Of a stretch of DNA of 64,000 bases, positions 23,398 through 36,595 are shown in pieces. Origin of the DNA: Blasia pusilla (lineage: Eukaryota; Marchantiophyta; Marchantiopsida; Blasiales); contig CM114274.1 in the NCBI GenBank assembly GCA_050084515.1, positions 22,630,001 through 22,694,000 on the forward strand. The letters are read 5' to 3'. Each line of letters begins with the position of its first letter. Position 1 is the stretch's first letter. The translations under genes and the position numbers were made by a program. Below the pieces are notes generated by a model. The model saw only the letters and a program-made list of their open reading frames with translations, was not told the origin of the DNA and did no database searches.

Positions 23398-26300
23398 TTT
23401 TTTGTACCTTATTTGAGCCTTGGCGAGACTTTCTCTCGCTCGCTCTTGTAGTTCCTGCATTTCCACTAACAAACATTCCGCCATTGCTTGACGAGTGTGT
23501 GTCGATGTATTGCCCTTCGAAAGAGCTAAGTCAAGAGGCCCTTCTGGTTCTCTTTGATACGCCAGAAGAAACGGAGATTCTCCGGTTGCAGAATGCTTAG
23601 TCGAGTTGTAACAATACTCAGCCATACTTAACCACTTGGCCCAATCTCTTTGGTCCGCACTCATGTAATTCCGTAAGTATTGGTTTACGACCGAGTTTAC
23701 TTTTTCCGTTTGCCCATCTGTTTGAGGATGGAAGGCCGTACTAAAGTTGAGTTTGGTCCGGAACCTCCTGAATAGATGTTTCCAAAAGGCACTGGTAAAC
23801 TTCGGATCCCGATCGGACACAATGCTCCTAGGCAATCCGTGCGCTTGCCACCAACCATCCAGGAATAGTCGGGAAGTCGTGTAGGCCGTCGTAGACTCTC
23901 TCGTCGGCACAAACCTCCCCAACTTGCTAAACCGATCAACTATCACAAGTATAGCGTTGTATACCTCAAATTTCGGAAGACTCGTAATGAAATCCATGCT
24001 AATGCTTTGTAAGGGTCCCTCCGGGATTGGCAAAGGATGAAGTAAGCCTTGTTTCTTCGCATAAGACACGCGGTTTTCCTGGCAGGTCACGCATTTTTTC
24101 ACATATTGAGCAACATCTTCCTTCATGTTGGGCCAGAAGAACCTCTTAGACAAAACAGCAAGAGTGGATTTCTCCCCTTTGTGTCCCGCCAAAGGTCCAT
24201 CATGACATTCCACAAACATCTTGGTCCGTAGCTTGCCTTGGCCTACATAGATCTTGCTCTGCTTAAACCTTAGCAAGCCGTGTCTCAAACTCGGATTGGC
24301 CACCTTCTCGCCCTGCTTTAACTTCCCAAGGTACTCCCTCGCTTGCGCATCCTTCATGTATCCTTCACGAATCCTTCTTTCCAAGTCTGTTTCATTAGGA
24401 AACATTGCTCTCAACACTTGTGTCGTCGATGGCATGTGTTCATCCCTGCGACTTAACGCATCGGGAATAACATTGTCTTTCCCCGGCTTGTGGATTAGCT
24501 CCACATTCATCAACGCCAAGGTATCATGCCACCAAAGTTGTTTTGGCATCACGCGATCCTGGGTCTCAAAATACTTGAGCGATATGTTATCGGTGAATAC
24601 TCGAGTCCTGTGAAGTCCCAGATAGTGACGCCACTTCCTCAAGCAATGAACCACCGCAAACAACTCTTTCTCATGAGTAGGCCATCTCCTTTCGGTGTCG
24701 CTAAGCTTCTTGCTTTCGTGATGCTCTGAGTCTCCTTTTGCACCAACATTCCTGCAATCGCGAAATCACTAGCATCCGTGTGCACTTCGAACGGTTGTTC
24801 AAACTCCGGCAGCTTCAGAACTGGTTCCTGCGAGAGGATCTCTTTGACTCGATTGAACGCTTTATCCACTTCCTCGGTCCATGTAGTATTGGCAAACTTT
24901 GCAGTCCAATCCGTGAGAGGTTTCACTATGCCCGAAAAGTTCTTCACGTATGTCCGTAAAATCGATGCCCGATGAACCTTCTCATCCCCTTCACCGTGGA
25001 AGGCGGTTCCCATTCGGCAATCGCGCTTACCTTCTCCATGTCTGGACTCACTCCATCCGCAATAACCACATGCCCCAAGAACTTGATCTTCGTCAAACGG
25101 AACTCACTCTTATCCGCATTCGCATACAACTTGTTCGCCCTAAGTTTCTCAAACACCGTCTTCAAGTGTCAAGCGTGCTCCTCTAGTGTTTTCGAATAGA
25201 TGAGTATGTCATCTATATAGATGATCACAAACTCATCCATCTCCTTATGAAAGATGGAGTTCATCAAAGTGGTAAACGTCGGAGGCGCATTACAAAGACC
25301 GAAAGGCATTACTACAAACTCGAACGAACCGTATCTCGTTCTACACGCGGTCTTCTCTACATCCGCTTCGGCAATCCGAATCTGATAATATCTTGATTTC
25401 AAGTCAATCCGGCTGAAATACTTGGCACCCGACAATCGATCAAAGAGGTCATCCATCCTCGCTAGAGGATAGTTATTCCTTACCGTCACTTTATTCAGCG
25501 CCCGATAATCAACACAGAGTCTCAACTTCCCATCCTTCTTCTTTACAAAGAGGACGCGCGCCCCATAAGATGACTTGCTGGTTCGAATGTAACCCCTCTC
25601 TAGGAGTTCACCCAACTGTTTCTTCAACTCAGCAAGTTCCTCTTGATTCAACCTATATGGTGCCTTTGAAGGTGGTTGAGATCCTGGTATCACCTCAATC
25701 TTATGATCAACCGCCCTATGTGGTGGCAACTCAGTCGGAAGCTCCTTAGTCAACACATCTCCAAATTCTTTCACAACTCTTTTGAGTGTTTCAGGGATCC
25801 CCCTTGAAGCTGAGTTCTGATCTCTGCATCTCGCGCTTGCATCATCCTCTACTCGTCTCATCAAGCAAAGGAATCCTTCCTCTAACTCGGCCAAACTCGT
25901 CCTCGTGATGGCGTTCGCCAACTCCGTCTTCCTAGGCACCTCACGAACCAATCTGACGTCCGTCCGTTTGCCGTTAACTAAGACTCTCAAGCTCAAAGGT
26001 CTCCGCCTCAGTTCCACCTCATACGCATCCAAGAACGTGTTCCCCAAGACTCCGTCGATACCGTTCATGTCGCAAACTGTAAAATTCTCCTTCAACTCAA
26101 ATATTCCGTAACTCAAAACTAGCCCTAAAACCAGATTTGAAGTCTGGTGGGACTTGCCTCCCGCGAATCCTACCCTAATGAGTTCATCCACCTTGGTGGT
26201 CGGTAATCCCAACGTTTTTACGATTCTCGGACTCAAGAATGAGTGCAAAGCACCTGTATCAACGAGCAATATCACATCGCGATAAGCGATCCTGGATCCT

Positions 26301-27598
26301 AGGTAAACCAAATTGGGCATTCTCTTGGTGACTTGTAGAGATGTATCTAGATCTCCCTCCGATAAATGCTTAGCTGCAAACGCAATCATACTCGGTTTAC
26401 TAACCTTGGGCCTAACACATTCCTTAGCCATATGTCCGGGTTCGCCACAATTGTAGCAAATCACTTTGGCATTTGTTGACTTCGTAAACGGCGGCCCCTT
26501 TGGCTTTGCGTTGAGTTCCACTCGTTTCGCCGCTGGGGCAAGAGACCATCCGTGGTCGTGCTCACCCCCATTCCAAACCCTCTTGGATGTCCCTTTGTTC
26601 TTCTGTAATTTAGAAAAACTTTTTGTCTCAAAGGGCTTCGGGTGTTGGACTTCATCGTCCCCAATCCGCCCGGCTAGTCTCAAGAGATCCGCGCACGTCT
26701 CTGGGATGTGAGGCATACAAAAGAGGGCCTTCTCGGCACTCGGTTTGAGCCCACTTAGGAAGATCACCTTTTTAGTATGTTCATCCGTGGAAAGTGCACT
26801 CATGAGCGCACTAAACTCTTGCACGTAAGCGCCAAGTGATCCACTCTGGCGCAACCTCACCACCTCCATGCCATCGCGGTACTCCTGATATTCCGGAGTG
26901 AATTGGTTCCCAATCAACTCCTTGAAATCTTCCCAACTCAACGTTTTCCCACGACCTAGATGTTCTTTGCGGTGAGCCGTCCACCAATGGAGAGCGTGAT
27001 CCTTCAGAAACGTGACCGCTACAGTCACTTTGTCTTGTTCATCTACCTTTTGGGCTTCAAAATAGAGTTCGAGTTCCGTTAGAAACTCGCTCACTTTTCG
27101 AGAACGCCCCATTCCTGTGAACGGCGTTGGAAAATTAGTCTTACAAAGCTTCTTGCCAGAACTAGAGGCTCCATTTGACTTGAATTCCGATATCACCTTG
27201 CTCTGTTCAGCCATCTGGTCCACCATCACCTTCATCAATCCCATCATTTGGATATAAAAGGCCGGATCGTTTAAGTTTGGACCCGAAGGTCCCGCGGAAA
27301 GATTTTCGGTTGGAACATCCTCATGTCTGGGACTCGGCACTTTGGGAGTCGCAAATTCCACCTCCGGCTCTCGGTCCGTCATTGATTCGTCTCTCGGCTT
27401 CTTTGCTTTGACTCGCGGTTTCCTCGGTTCTTCGCCCTTGGTCGCCATTTGCGAGTCGTCGCTTTTCTCAGATCTCCTCCTCGCCTCTTGCGTTCCTCCT
27501 CGGCGTCGCGGTCTTCCGGCTACCTTGAGTTCTCCCCAAACGTCCAGATCTTCAACGACCCCAAGTTCACGCTCATCAAGGAATTGCTCTGATACCAC
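23398..27598 (-). pseudogene. Ty3/gypsy gag-pol polyprotein
   Basis: Domains appear in order from 27598 down. Gag includes a [14 protein letters not shown] knuckle near 26440. The aspartic protease reads [11 protein letters not shown] near 26250. RT has an intact catalytic box YIDDILIYS near 25200. RNase H has TDASDFAIAGML near 24750. Integrase carries an HHCC zinc finger (GHKGEKS...CVTCQ), SMDFITSLP, DRDPKFTS and HPQTDGQTEKVN, ending near 23400. The first frame (25169-27598) has no ATG at its upstream end; it overlaps the primer site, so the true start is a later Met. Breaks are a TGA near 25168 (Arg in LEEHARHL expected) and frameshifts near 24970 and 24660. No chromodomain can be seen because the end is lost. 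Confidence 0.9.
27586..27597 (-). other. Primer binding site, tRNA-Met initiator type
   Basis: On the minus strand the sequence TGGTATCAGAGC lies two bases inside the LTR end. It is complementary to the 3' end of plant initiator tRNA-Met, the usual primer for plant LTR retrotransposons, and fixes the LTR boundary. Confidence 0.93.
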
Positions 27599-27599
27599 G

Positions 27600-28630
27600 T
27601 GTCGTGCGCCTACTCTCCTTGAACGTTAATCTTTTTTTGTTGCGAAGCGTGCGTTGATGAGGTCACGCTCTCAACGCTGATCTGCATCCAAACACGCACT
27701 TTGGTTAGTTGGGTCTTGGATCAATCAGCGGGATTACTTTCCGAGTTCTCATCTCGGACTCTCATCAAGCTCAACATTCCTAGTTTTGCAGTTTCCAACA
27801 CGGGCAAATCTCGAAAGACTTGGGACAGACTTTCTGGTCGGTCCAGGAACCTGAAACGGCGTTTCGCGCCTAGCGGTTCCAACTGTCCGATGGACATCCA
27901 ATGAGTTCCTCACCAAGACTCGCACAAAGTGAATCTCGGGTTGGAATTCAAGTGTGGCGTACAAAGTCCACTCCCTTGGATCAGGTTTGGGTTTCGGGTT
28001 TCCGCGCCAAACTCCCGTTCCATCCCGCGCCTCTGAAACGCCGTTTGGCGCCCAAAGTGGGGTTTCGTTTCCCGAGACGTCTCGGAGAAGGTCCTCCATT
28101 ACTAGTACTTTTGGGGATCTCCGGGGGCCCCCTACATTTAGGGAAAGACACCCGGGCCTCTCCAATTGGCCCTCAACCCGATTGCTCTCTCAATCGTTTT
28201 CGGCCAATATCTCAGCTTGTACTAATGCGTTTGCTAAGATCTTTGTTGCGTTGGAAGCGTCTTAAGATCAGATTTCCAACGCGCCCTTACTTGTTTCGAA
28301 CTCATCTTGGAGCTCAACGGTATGGTCCTAAACACAGTCAGATTCTCCCAAACGCTAGTCGTGTTCCAAACTGGTTCTCACCTCTTTGGCAACCAACCTC
28401 CCAAGACTCAACTCATCTCAAGTCTCGGCTCGCGTTTGGTCTAGGTTTCCTGGTCGAGACCACTAACGCATGAAACGCACAACTCTGTTCCGCGTTTCGT
28501 CTCTTAGACTTTTCCAAGAGACTCTTCCAAACGCCTCTCCAAAACGCAAATCTCGCAGCGTGAGTTCCTTTGAGTTCTGATGTTTCGCTTGGCGCCTATT
28601 TGGTGTTGTTTGGTTACGAGGGTCGCGACA
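27600..28630 (-). repeat. 5' LTR of the gypsy element
   Basis: In element orientation the LTR starts TGTCG (28630) and ends CGACA (27600), a perfect 5-bp inverted terminus. It is rich in AAACGC/GCGTTT motifs and relatively GC-rich. The low-coordinate border is fixed by the primer site. The high-coordinate border rests on the matching TGTCG terminus. No second LTR is present for an age estimate. Confidence 0.8.
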
Positions 28631-29496
28631 TGATAGGTGGTATAAAGCTTGATCAATTTCAGGAGTTACGGTTGATCATGAAGTTTCCATTATACATGAT
28701 GATCTCTCTCAGTTCATCTAAAGCGACACATTTGCTTACACGCCTAAGGACAGTCCGAGACAGCGGCGCACTTTCAGTTGCGGCTGACTTAGGGGTCTCC
28801 TCACTTGCTGCCCCTCAGCATGTACCTGCCACACAAACCCATACTAAAAGAGGTCCATCAACCTCCTGGCAACCAGGGTACTAGTTCAACAATGACAACT
28901 TGTCCTATGTTGGATCGTTGCTTCTTGAGTCTCCAAACAAGAGAAAATGTCCATAATTCTTCAACAAAAGTTCAGGTTTGTTAAATTATTACACTGTCTT
29001 TGTAACCATATTTTTTTGAAAAGTGTTATTTTGGTCTAGTGGGTACTCATGATTTGTAGTGGTGTTTGTTGCTTTTGCTATGAACATGGATCTTAATGGC
29101 TATATGGTGCCATTCCAGTCACACAGACCTCTGATCGAATTTATGTGCAACTTCCAAAATTCAGTTTTTTGGCTCTTACCTTGCAGCACAGTACATCTGT
29201 AGTTCACAACTGGTTATACTACTTCCAGTAATGCTTTTGTTATCTGATCGGATCTTTCTTTATACCTTACTACAATACTATTTTGTTGCAACTTGACAAT
29301 ATTTTTCCAGAATTTGCCAACTTGATACTCCTATGTCCACTTCATGCTTGCTAGTTCTAAGTCAGTACTCATATCGTGTATTCCACAGATTAGCTCAAAT
29401 AGGAAAACTTGGGTGAAACTTCTTTATGCATCAAATTTTGGCTACAACTATGGTGGTTTTGTTATAGGTATTAGGGTGTTATAAGTGTATTATGTG
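28631..29496. other. Unassigned interval between gypsy LTR and LINE E
   Basis: A plus-strand frame from an acceptor-like site near 28668 to a stop at 28882 has no recognised domain. A small stem (CCTGG-CAA-CCAGG) followed by CTAG near 28866-28885 resembles a Helitron 3' end but is too short to call. The rest is AT-rich without gene structure. Confidence 0.35.
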
Positions 29497-30306
29497 AGCA
29501 CGTGGAGAGGTCGCAAAAGATCTTTCTACAAGAAGAATTGGGTGTAAGAAACCTAACTCCTTATGCTATTCTTCTAGCGGAAACAGGTTGTCTTCCTCTA
29601 GAGGCTGAAGCTCTTTACTTGGCCATCACTTATATCGCAAGGGTGAGATCTCTTGATGTTTCTCGCCTCCCTCATTAAGCTTTGCGAGCCATACGTTCCA
29701 TAGGGCGGATTATGGATGTGGTGACTTGGTCTTCAAAGTGGAATGTTGCAGAACGCGATTAAGACTTGAAACCCATGGCACTTTGCGAGCATCTACAAAA
29801 GAAATTTCTCAACATTATTCGGAGCAGCCCGGGCACAAAAATGGAGTTTTATCAACTTCATGTTAATCCTATGCTTGTATATTCTGAAGAAGGATACCTA
29901 CTTGTGGGGATCTCCACGTACGTCATATTATCACACGACATAGAACTGGGTCTCATAGGCTAGGAATTGAGGAAGGACGATGGTTTAATATTGACAGAAG
30001 TGAACAGATTTGTAGGTTATGTGACGGAGAAAATATTGAAGATGAAGAGCATGTGTTTGTTACATGTCCAAGGTATGAAGAGATTAGACTAGCTCATAAA
30101 ATAGATGTGGAGAATTTCTATTCTTTACTGTAACTAGTGCCTTATGATCTAGGTTGTTATATTAGGGATGTCATTATTCATCGCTCAAGTGCTCTAGGCA
30201 GTAGCTAGGAGGTCTTTAGGATCTTTTTCCGGATCAGTAAATGACTTGTAATGTGTTTTTCAGCCTTTTGAACCTTTGGGTCCCACGGGCTTGATCTATT
30301 TTCCAT
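29497..30306 (+). mobile_element. LINE copy E, 5'-truncated
   Basis: A plus-strand copy of the LINE family. It starts inside the ORF2 C-terminal region (reading KIFLQEELGVRN) and runs through the CxxC...H...C finger and the shared 3' block to the tail at about 30306. It has stops and frame changes, including one near 29675, and the tail has only one heptamer-like unit left. Confidence 0.88.
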
Positions 30307-32466
30307 AATAGTGTTCTCACAATTTAGTGTTGGACCTCAGTGCTTTTTGTCTATTTGTGGTTTATATCAGCAAGTCTATGTTGCTGATCGATTACACCAT
30401 GGTGACAAGTTTCATTTGTATACTTCTCCTAATGAATTGTGTCTACTGAATTTACCTATTCAATACTAAACTTTTTGTGCCATTTTATCGGTGCATCGAT
30501 CATTGTGTAAATATATCCTAGTCAAACAACGGCTTTATACCTACTCAATATCTTTGCAGCTTATGGTGTATCACATTGTCCGCATAATATACTACATATT
30601 TATCCTATTGCAATTCTGGTGTATTAAAATATCTACTCAAATGCCGTTTGTCATTTTATTCAAACTCCGGAACTCAATATTGCTCATACTTAGCATTTAC
30701 TCTTGACTATAGGATTGTTGTTCTCCTTGTTTGGATTTGTACATTTAGTTCATTTCATTAAATATGATATTATGAACAAGCCATGCCCTCTACTAAATGA
30801 AGTTTCAATTTTTGGCCATGCAGAAAAGAGTTCTTCACGACTCCACATCTAGCAGTGGTTATCGGATTCCACTTGCTAATACACCTTTTGAGAGACTTGT
30901 TCAGCAGAAAAAAGAGCAGAAAAGACTTAGGTTAACGATATCGGCGACAAGCAACAGTGTTGTTCATGCATCGAGTTCTGCTGATATTGTATCAACCCGT
31001 TTATTTGATGTTGCACTTGAAAACATTGCTGCTCAATTTTATATGTGAGTTACATGAATAAATAATTCAATTTTGTACAATAGCACCTGTGCAAACCAAA
31101 TTATCAACTTGTTATACCAATTCACTTGGTTATAACGCAACATCAAACATGCACACTCAGTATGTTATCAAATCAACATTCCATATTTACCCGCATGAAC
31201 TCGTTTGCTACCCGTTGGGCGTCCTCATCTACACAAGTCCACTCCTTGCATATTTTACACATACACAATACCTACTGCTGTGCATACAAAGAGTGTCAAA
31301 TTTGTTAATATACAGTAACCGAAATTTAAGAGTATATCCACCTATGTACTTCCTTCACACGTTGTACATACGCCTATTGTACAAACGACTACCATACTTA
31401 TGTCCCACTCCGGGGCCGCATTTTGGTTAATCTTCTCACTAATAGAAATACACTTCCCAAACCGAGGGGCCGCATACTGGTTTCTAGAAACCCCGGTTCA
31501 CCTTTTCATTCTTGCTTGCAAGCAGCGTAGTACCTGCGGAACGGACTTGAAGTAGACCCCACGGAATGGCTGCCCCATACAGGTGACCGGAGGTTACAGT
31601 TGCCCGGCAACCCCTAGCCTATTAATGATCCGGTTGGCCTTGGATTATCTCAACCGGAGGTGGGTGGACCGTGGAGGGGTTCACGGAGGACAGTAGCATA
31701 GTTGTATAGAAATAGAAAAAATTACTGAATGATCGTTCCGATCGGGGCGGTGTAACCGAGTGACAGACTTCATCTGGCAGTGGATTTTTCCAGATCACCG
31801 CAGGCTTTAATGTTGTTGCATCCTGTACCTGCGGCGATTGTACATAAGCTTGACTGCTGCGTGCACTCCCCTCAAGATTCGACGACGAGCACTTTCTTTA
31901 ATAGACTTTTTGGAACGAGCATTTCTTTAGCGGTCGGATTTGTTGCTTGGCTGGTGAGTAAGTGAACCACTATCGCGTCCGGTGTTTTCTGGATTCGCAG
32001 AGCATGGCTTCGTGCCTTGCTATGGATGTTGGGAAGCCTCAGAGCGTGCTTTGCGGGCGTGTGTGAGAATCGGATTGAATATACGCCGGTGATGAATTTG
32101 CGAATGCTGCTCTGTTGTTGTCGAAACTATGCTGTAGGTTTAGAGGTTAGCAAGCATTGCTGTGATGGGGGCAATTAAAATTGACCGCCTTACGCTCCAC
32201 GGCGTTGTGGCTGGAGTAGAGTTCGGGTTGTCGGGGAATCGAGTGTTCACGGTGTACAAGTTGCTTCACTAAACATTGGAATAAATGAAGAGGTGTTGAG
32301 CATGGAGGATACTGTCGCGTTTGTCACCATTCACTGATGTTCGTCTGCACAAAAAAGGGTGTTGTAGATCGGTTCTGCCCGCCGAGGAATCGTGGAAGGA
32401 CAGTGAGTGGAATTTGTTTCACGGAGGGTAAAGGCAGGAGGATCGCCCAGCCTTTGGTAGTTGGGA
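30307..32466. other. Interval upstream of the DnaJ-type gene
   Basis: At 30797-31048 a plus-strand frame starting with ATG and containing a CAG acceptor-like site ends at ATGTGAGTT, a good donor. It reads as a basic, Ser/Thr-rich segment (FERLVQQKKEQKRLRL) without a known domain. From about 31400 the DNA becomes GC-richer. The part nearest 32467 should contain the promoter and 5' untranslated region of the DnaJ-type gene, but I cannot point to a TATA box. Confidence 0.35.
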
Positions 32467-34787
32467 ATGGACGCAACGGTGGCGGTGGTGCGTGTAGCGA
32501 AAAGTTTTACATGCCCTTGCAGCCCCTCCTCGACGTCTTCACACGCGAGAGGATCCCATTCTGGAAAGGGCGTCCGGAGAGTAGACTCTCATCAATTGGC
32601 GAGTTGTCCTCACGACTTGTGCCTGCCATTCGGTTTGAGGTTGCCGCATCCAAGAGATTTGAGGCAGACGCCACCACAGAACATTAGGTACGTGAATATT
32701 CGTTGGCCGATATTTGCTCCAAAATGGTGGCGCTTAGTTTTCGGACCTTCTGTTTTTGCATTTCTTGCAACTTTTTCCGTTGTCCAGAAACACGATTCGT
32801 ACCTTCAAGCCCAGTATAGACTTGGGAGATGCAAGTGTCACGAATGTATTTCACTTTACTTCGACTGCGGGGCATGCCGAATCCCAACACAAGTTGAGCT
32901 ATCTGCTGTGGCCTTCTCCCTCCCTCGATGGGTTTGACGGGAACATTGACTGACTTTTTGATGGCTCGAATAAATATCACCTCACTTCGCAACAGAGGTT
33001 GCAGGTCGTTGGCAGGTCATCAGCTTTGGGAAACGAAAGAGTCCCCTTGCTTTGGGAGCCAGGACCAGAAGGAATTTCGACTTTGCAAGTTTTGCATTGA
33101 GACTGGTCTACAGTTGTATTTATGAGTTTCGTCCGCCTGAGTGTGTAGGTGTCTTTACTCGCCCTTGGTTGAGAGTTTTGAAGCTTCCAGGATCAGCCCT
33201 CTTACATCCAAGAGAAATTTCAACGATGAGCAATCATCTTTCGCGAGCTCTGGTTTCTCTTTTGTGGATTCGTCTTCTGACACAGCTGGAAGTGAAGATA
33301 CTTACCGTGTAAGCGGTTCTGAAAGCTATGAACGCATGAATACTCCGAGAGACGCGGATAATTGCAAATATTCTGGCCCTCGAGATCCAGTTGCTACTTC
33401 TCATGGAGATCAAACCATCTTGGCAACGTCTTTAGGTGAATTCATCTAACTTCACGTAATTGACATACAGAGATGGTGGAGTAATTTGAGTGGAGGATTC
33501 TCACGCTGCCACTTGTCCAAATGAAGGGAGTAGGGAAAAAGTAGACTTCAGTTCCGTATCCCTGTCCTCATTCGTGATGGTCACGAATATATACGTGGCA
33601 TGCCTGGATGTCCTGATTTTCACTACCATCATCTATCTCTAATCACGGTCCCTCAAGTGATAGCTCTCACAAGTACTTATCTTGGTTCCGATGCTTCTGC
33701 AGATGACCTAGAAGCCCGAAAAACTGCAAGGAGGCGGCCGGCAGCCATGTCTTTGTCTCAGGGTCTCACGAGTGCTGTCAGCTCTGCAGTAGGAGTTCCA
33801 GGTCGCCCAATTGCTACAGCAAACAAACTGAGAGGTATCTATATTTTGCATTACACACGAACTTCTACTTGTTCATTGTCTGTTTGGCTGATAAATAAGG
33901 ACACCTCAAAACTATCCTCGTTTTCTGCGGATTTTAATCCCTTGCATCTTTAGTGTGATTCCTAGAATTTCTACCATTCTCCTTGCAATATTAATACTTC
34001 TGAACTATGCCAGCAGGTCCTGCTGGTGTGGTAATGGCAATAGCTGTGGCAGCTCTCGGGCTTGTGACAGCCGTTCAGCAGAAAGGTTTATTTGCAGGCA
34101 CGCCGAAAGTAATTCCCATCTCTCGCAGTAGAAGGCATGATCATTTCCCTATCATCGTAGTGCAATAAAGAAGCAGCTACGTGTCTACTCTGCATCGTAT
34201 CTTCAAATTTTGGTCGTGTAAACTAAGTGAGGTTGTTTCTTTGCAGAAAATTTGCAGCAGATGTGATGGATATGGTGTGGAATGCTGCGATGTCTGTGAG
34301 GGTCATGGACAGGTGACTTGGGAAGGAAAGATGAGTCGTGTTGGCTCCTGCCCACGATGTTTTGGGTCATGTTTGAAGAAGGTAAGAGCCCTACATATAA
34401 TCGATCTTATCGAGTTATTTGTCATTTGAGGACAGTATGTGAAGATCCTCGTATAGTATCCAAGAAAACTGTACTGCTCAGCTTAATGTGTAGTTTGTGA
34501 GTTCGTTTTTGTAGAGATCGGCACTCCAGATGGGATGATGATCTTTTCACCCGTCTTGACGATTGCATGTACTGCGTTTTTCTTGTTGACTAATAGCTGC
34601 AGATGTGTTCCCCGTTAGAAACTAAGTTGAAAGACGGAACACAAGAAATTTTCAGGATTTGAAAATGCTTTTGGAAATAAGCCGGGTTAGTAGACTGATA
34701 GTGTGATTTTCTCTCTCCCAGTGTCCCCGTTGCGACGGCAATCGAGTTAGGAAGGGAAACCCTCCAATTCTCCAGCAATTACAATAG
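32467..34787 (+). CDS. Plastid-type membrane protein with DnaJ-like zinc finger (six exons)
   Basis: The gene can be assembled from six exons whose intron phases all agree: 32467-32687, 33191-33435, 33703-33834, 34017-34108, 34247-34381 and 34722-34787, giving about 296 residues. All introns start GT and end AG. The N-terminus is Ser/Arg-rich and low in acidic residues, like a chloroplast transit peptide. A Ser/Asp-rich linker follows, then one hydrophobic segment (GVVMAIAVAALGLV). The C-terminus has four Cys pairs: CSRCDGYG, CDVCEGHG, CPRCFGSC and CPRCDGNR. These CxxCxG-type pairs are the zinc-binding region of DnaJ without a J-domain, as in plastid BSD2, LQY1, PSA2 and ORANGE-like proteins that help assemble photosynthetic complexes. 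The exact orthologue is not recognised. An ATG at 32467 was chosen because the frame upstream has no other Met. Confidence 0.82.
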
Positions 34788-36595
34788 TTCCCTACTGGGT
34801 TTAAGTAAAATTTGAGGCTTTAAAGCCAACCCCTTGTATAATAGGAGGTCAAGGAGGGTCGAGCAAAAATCGTGGTTGGTGGCACTCCTTTTCAACCCTG
34901 CACAAATGTGTCAGCTTTTCATTTTTACGGGTCACTCGTGTATTGGTCCAGGGTTGAGAAACTGAGGTAGGATCTCGAAGTTTTCCTGCACTGGATGCGG
35001 GTTATTGATTACAAGGTTTTTCCTTTTGTACTATATTACTTCATTAGTTGCATCCATCTCCAACAACAGTGTAGAAGTCGTTACTCAGAAGCGAAATAAG
35101 TATATGACCCATCGACATTTGAATACTCCCACTTCCTTGACCTTGGGATTGGGGTTGAGGCATTCAAAATTTGACAATCGAAAGAAAACAGTAGATAGGG
35201 ATTCTCCTTTCTTGTAAAACCTGCACTATTGCGCAAACAAATGCACCCCTCGATGAGTGGGTTAGTTTATGGCCTCCTCCAGGAAGTGTTGTGGACCCAC
35301 TAGAAAAATAATTCAAATATAGTGATCCGGTGGAAGAAAACAACGAAAGTAGAGCGCTTTAGTAGTCATCTCGGAAATCCACGTCAAGTAGCCCATATTA
35401 TATGCGCTTCGCAGGAGTATGTTTTGGCACGAAAAGCCTTCGTCGTGTCGAAAATATCAGTTATCTTTATTTGGTTAGTTGAAACCAGGTTATGTACGCA
35501 TTTTCGAATGTCGATCTGAAAATTCTTCGAACGTGAAATTAGTAAAACGAAAGCTGCTTTTTTTATCTAACCAACACTTCCCCAACATATTGTGACCTTC
35601 GAAAATTACTTTATGAGTGCAGAAAGCCCATCTTGATACCAATTGTGCCTTGCAGGAGTATTGCTTTCACATCGTCGGGGATAGAAGTGCAACGAATTGA
35701 AGAGCAACGAATTCTGCACGCATCATTCTATCACATAGAGACTCCAACCAACCCTCACACAGTTTCCGCCTTTACAGTGAGATCTGATACTCCAGAGTGT
35801 TTGAGTGACATGTCAATGCGACCAGAATGTCGGCATGTAGACTAATATTTGGGCTGTCCGTCCTTATTAAAAGCAGTCTAAATCAATTAATAACCTGCCT
35901 CTAAATTGAATTTATACATTATCCCAGAAATTAACTTAAATCACTATGGTTTGGAAAAATAGGAAAGATTTCTCCTATTTTGTAGTAAGAACTCGTAAGG
36001 GACGAGTCGAAAAATTCATGTTTAAGTAAGAAATAGATATTAAAAAAATGACTTCGAAACAAAGAGAAACGGTAATTATTATTGGATCAAAGAATTTAGA
36101 TGCTTGTTAAAAATCTCAAATAAGAAAATTCTAAATAAAAAAAGACTTAGTTAAAGTACTTTCTTCGGCTTTGATTTGTGTAATCAATTTTTTAACATAA
36201 TAAGGACCGTGGAATATAAAATTACAAATATATATATTATCATGAGATCCTATAAGGATAATAAGACAAGATAGTAAAATGGTTGAATTTTCTTCCTTGT
36301 GTGAGATTAGATGGGCAAAGTGGAGGAATAAACAATAAGACAAAAGAGTAAGATAGTTGAATTTTCTTCCTTCCATCACAATATATTAATAAAAAAAGAG
36401 AAAATTTAATAGAAAAGTATTTTAATTTATTTATTTTAAGTTATTAAATTTATTTTTAGATCCTAAATGTATCATAAGATAAAAGTAATCAAATATTTAA
36501 AAAATAAAAATAACTAAAATTTTGTCACTTAATTCATATTTGATGGGAAAAGATAATAAATTATAATAGAATGAGAATAGATATTAGATAATCAA
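34788..36595. other. 3' flank of the DnaJ-type gene and AT-rich spacer
   Basis: The first kilobase is probably 3' untranslated and flanking sequence. From about 35860 it becomes strongly AT-rich up to the LINE D insertion. No coding exon is apparent. Confidence 0.5.

Larger units (their letters stand above)
23398..28630 (-). mobile_element. Ty3/gypsy LTR retrotransposon with 5' LTR, no 3' LTR
   Basis: A minus-strand element of a different Ty3 lineage from Ty3-MT. It has a 1031-bp 5' LTR (27600-28630), a tRNA-Met primer site directly inside it, and gag-protease-RT-RNase H-integrase in the usual Ty3 order. The coding part is well preserved: one nonsense codon and two frameshifts. The element stops abruptly at about 23398 inside the integrase C-terminus, so the 3' LTR is absent. 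A deletion or an incomplete insertion is likely. Confidence 0.9.

Noticed and set aside
27901-28473. Plus-strand open frame of 190 codons
   Set aside because: It lies wholly inside the minus-strand gypsy LTR, in GC-rich repeat sequence, and has no domain.
28866-28886. Possible 3' end of the large Helitron (CCTGG-CAA-CCAGG then CTAG)
   Set aside because: The stem is only 5 bp and the spacer is 3 bases, too short for a Helitron terminus.
31780-31965. Frame that resembles a first exon with a membrane segment and a strong donor site
   Set aside because: It has no ATG (it begins with GTG), and the DnaJ-type gene has its own ATG and transit-like exon at 32467.
33600-33702. Coding extension upstream of the third DnaJ-gene exon
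   Set aside because: A strong acceptor (TTCTGCAG) at 33702 gives the only phase that fits the preceding exon; the upstream frame does not.
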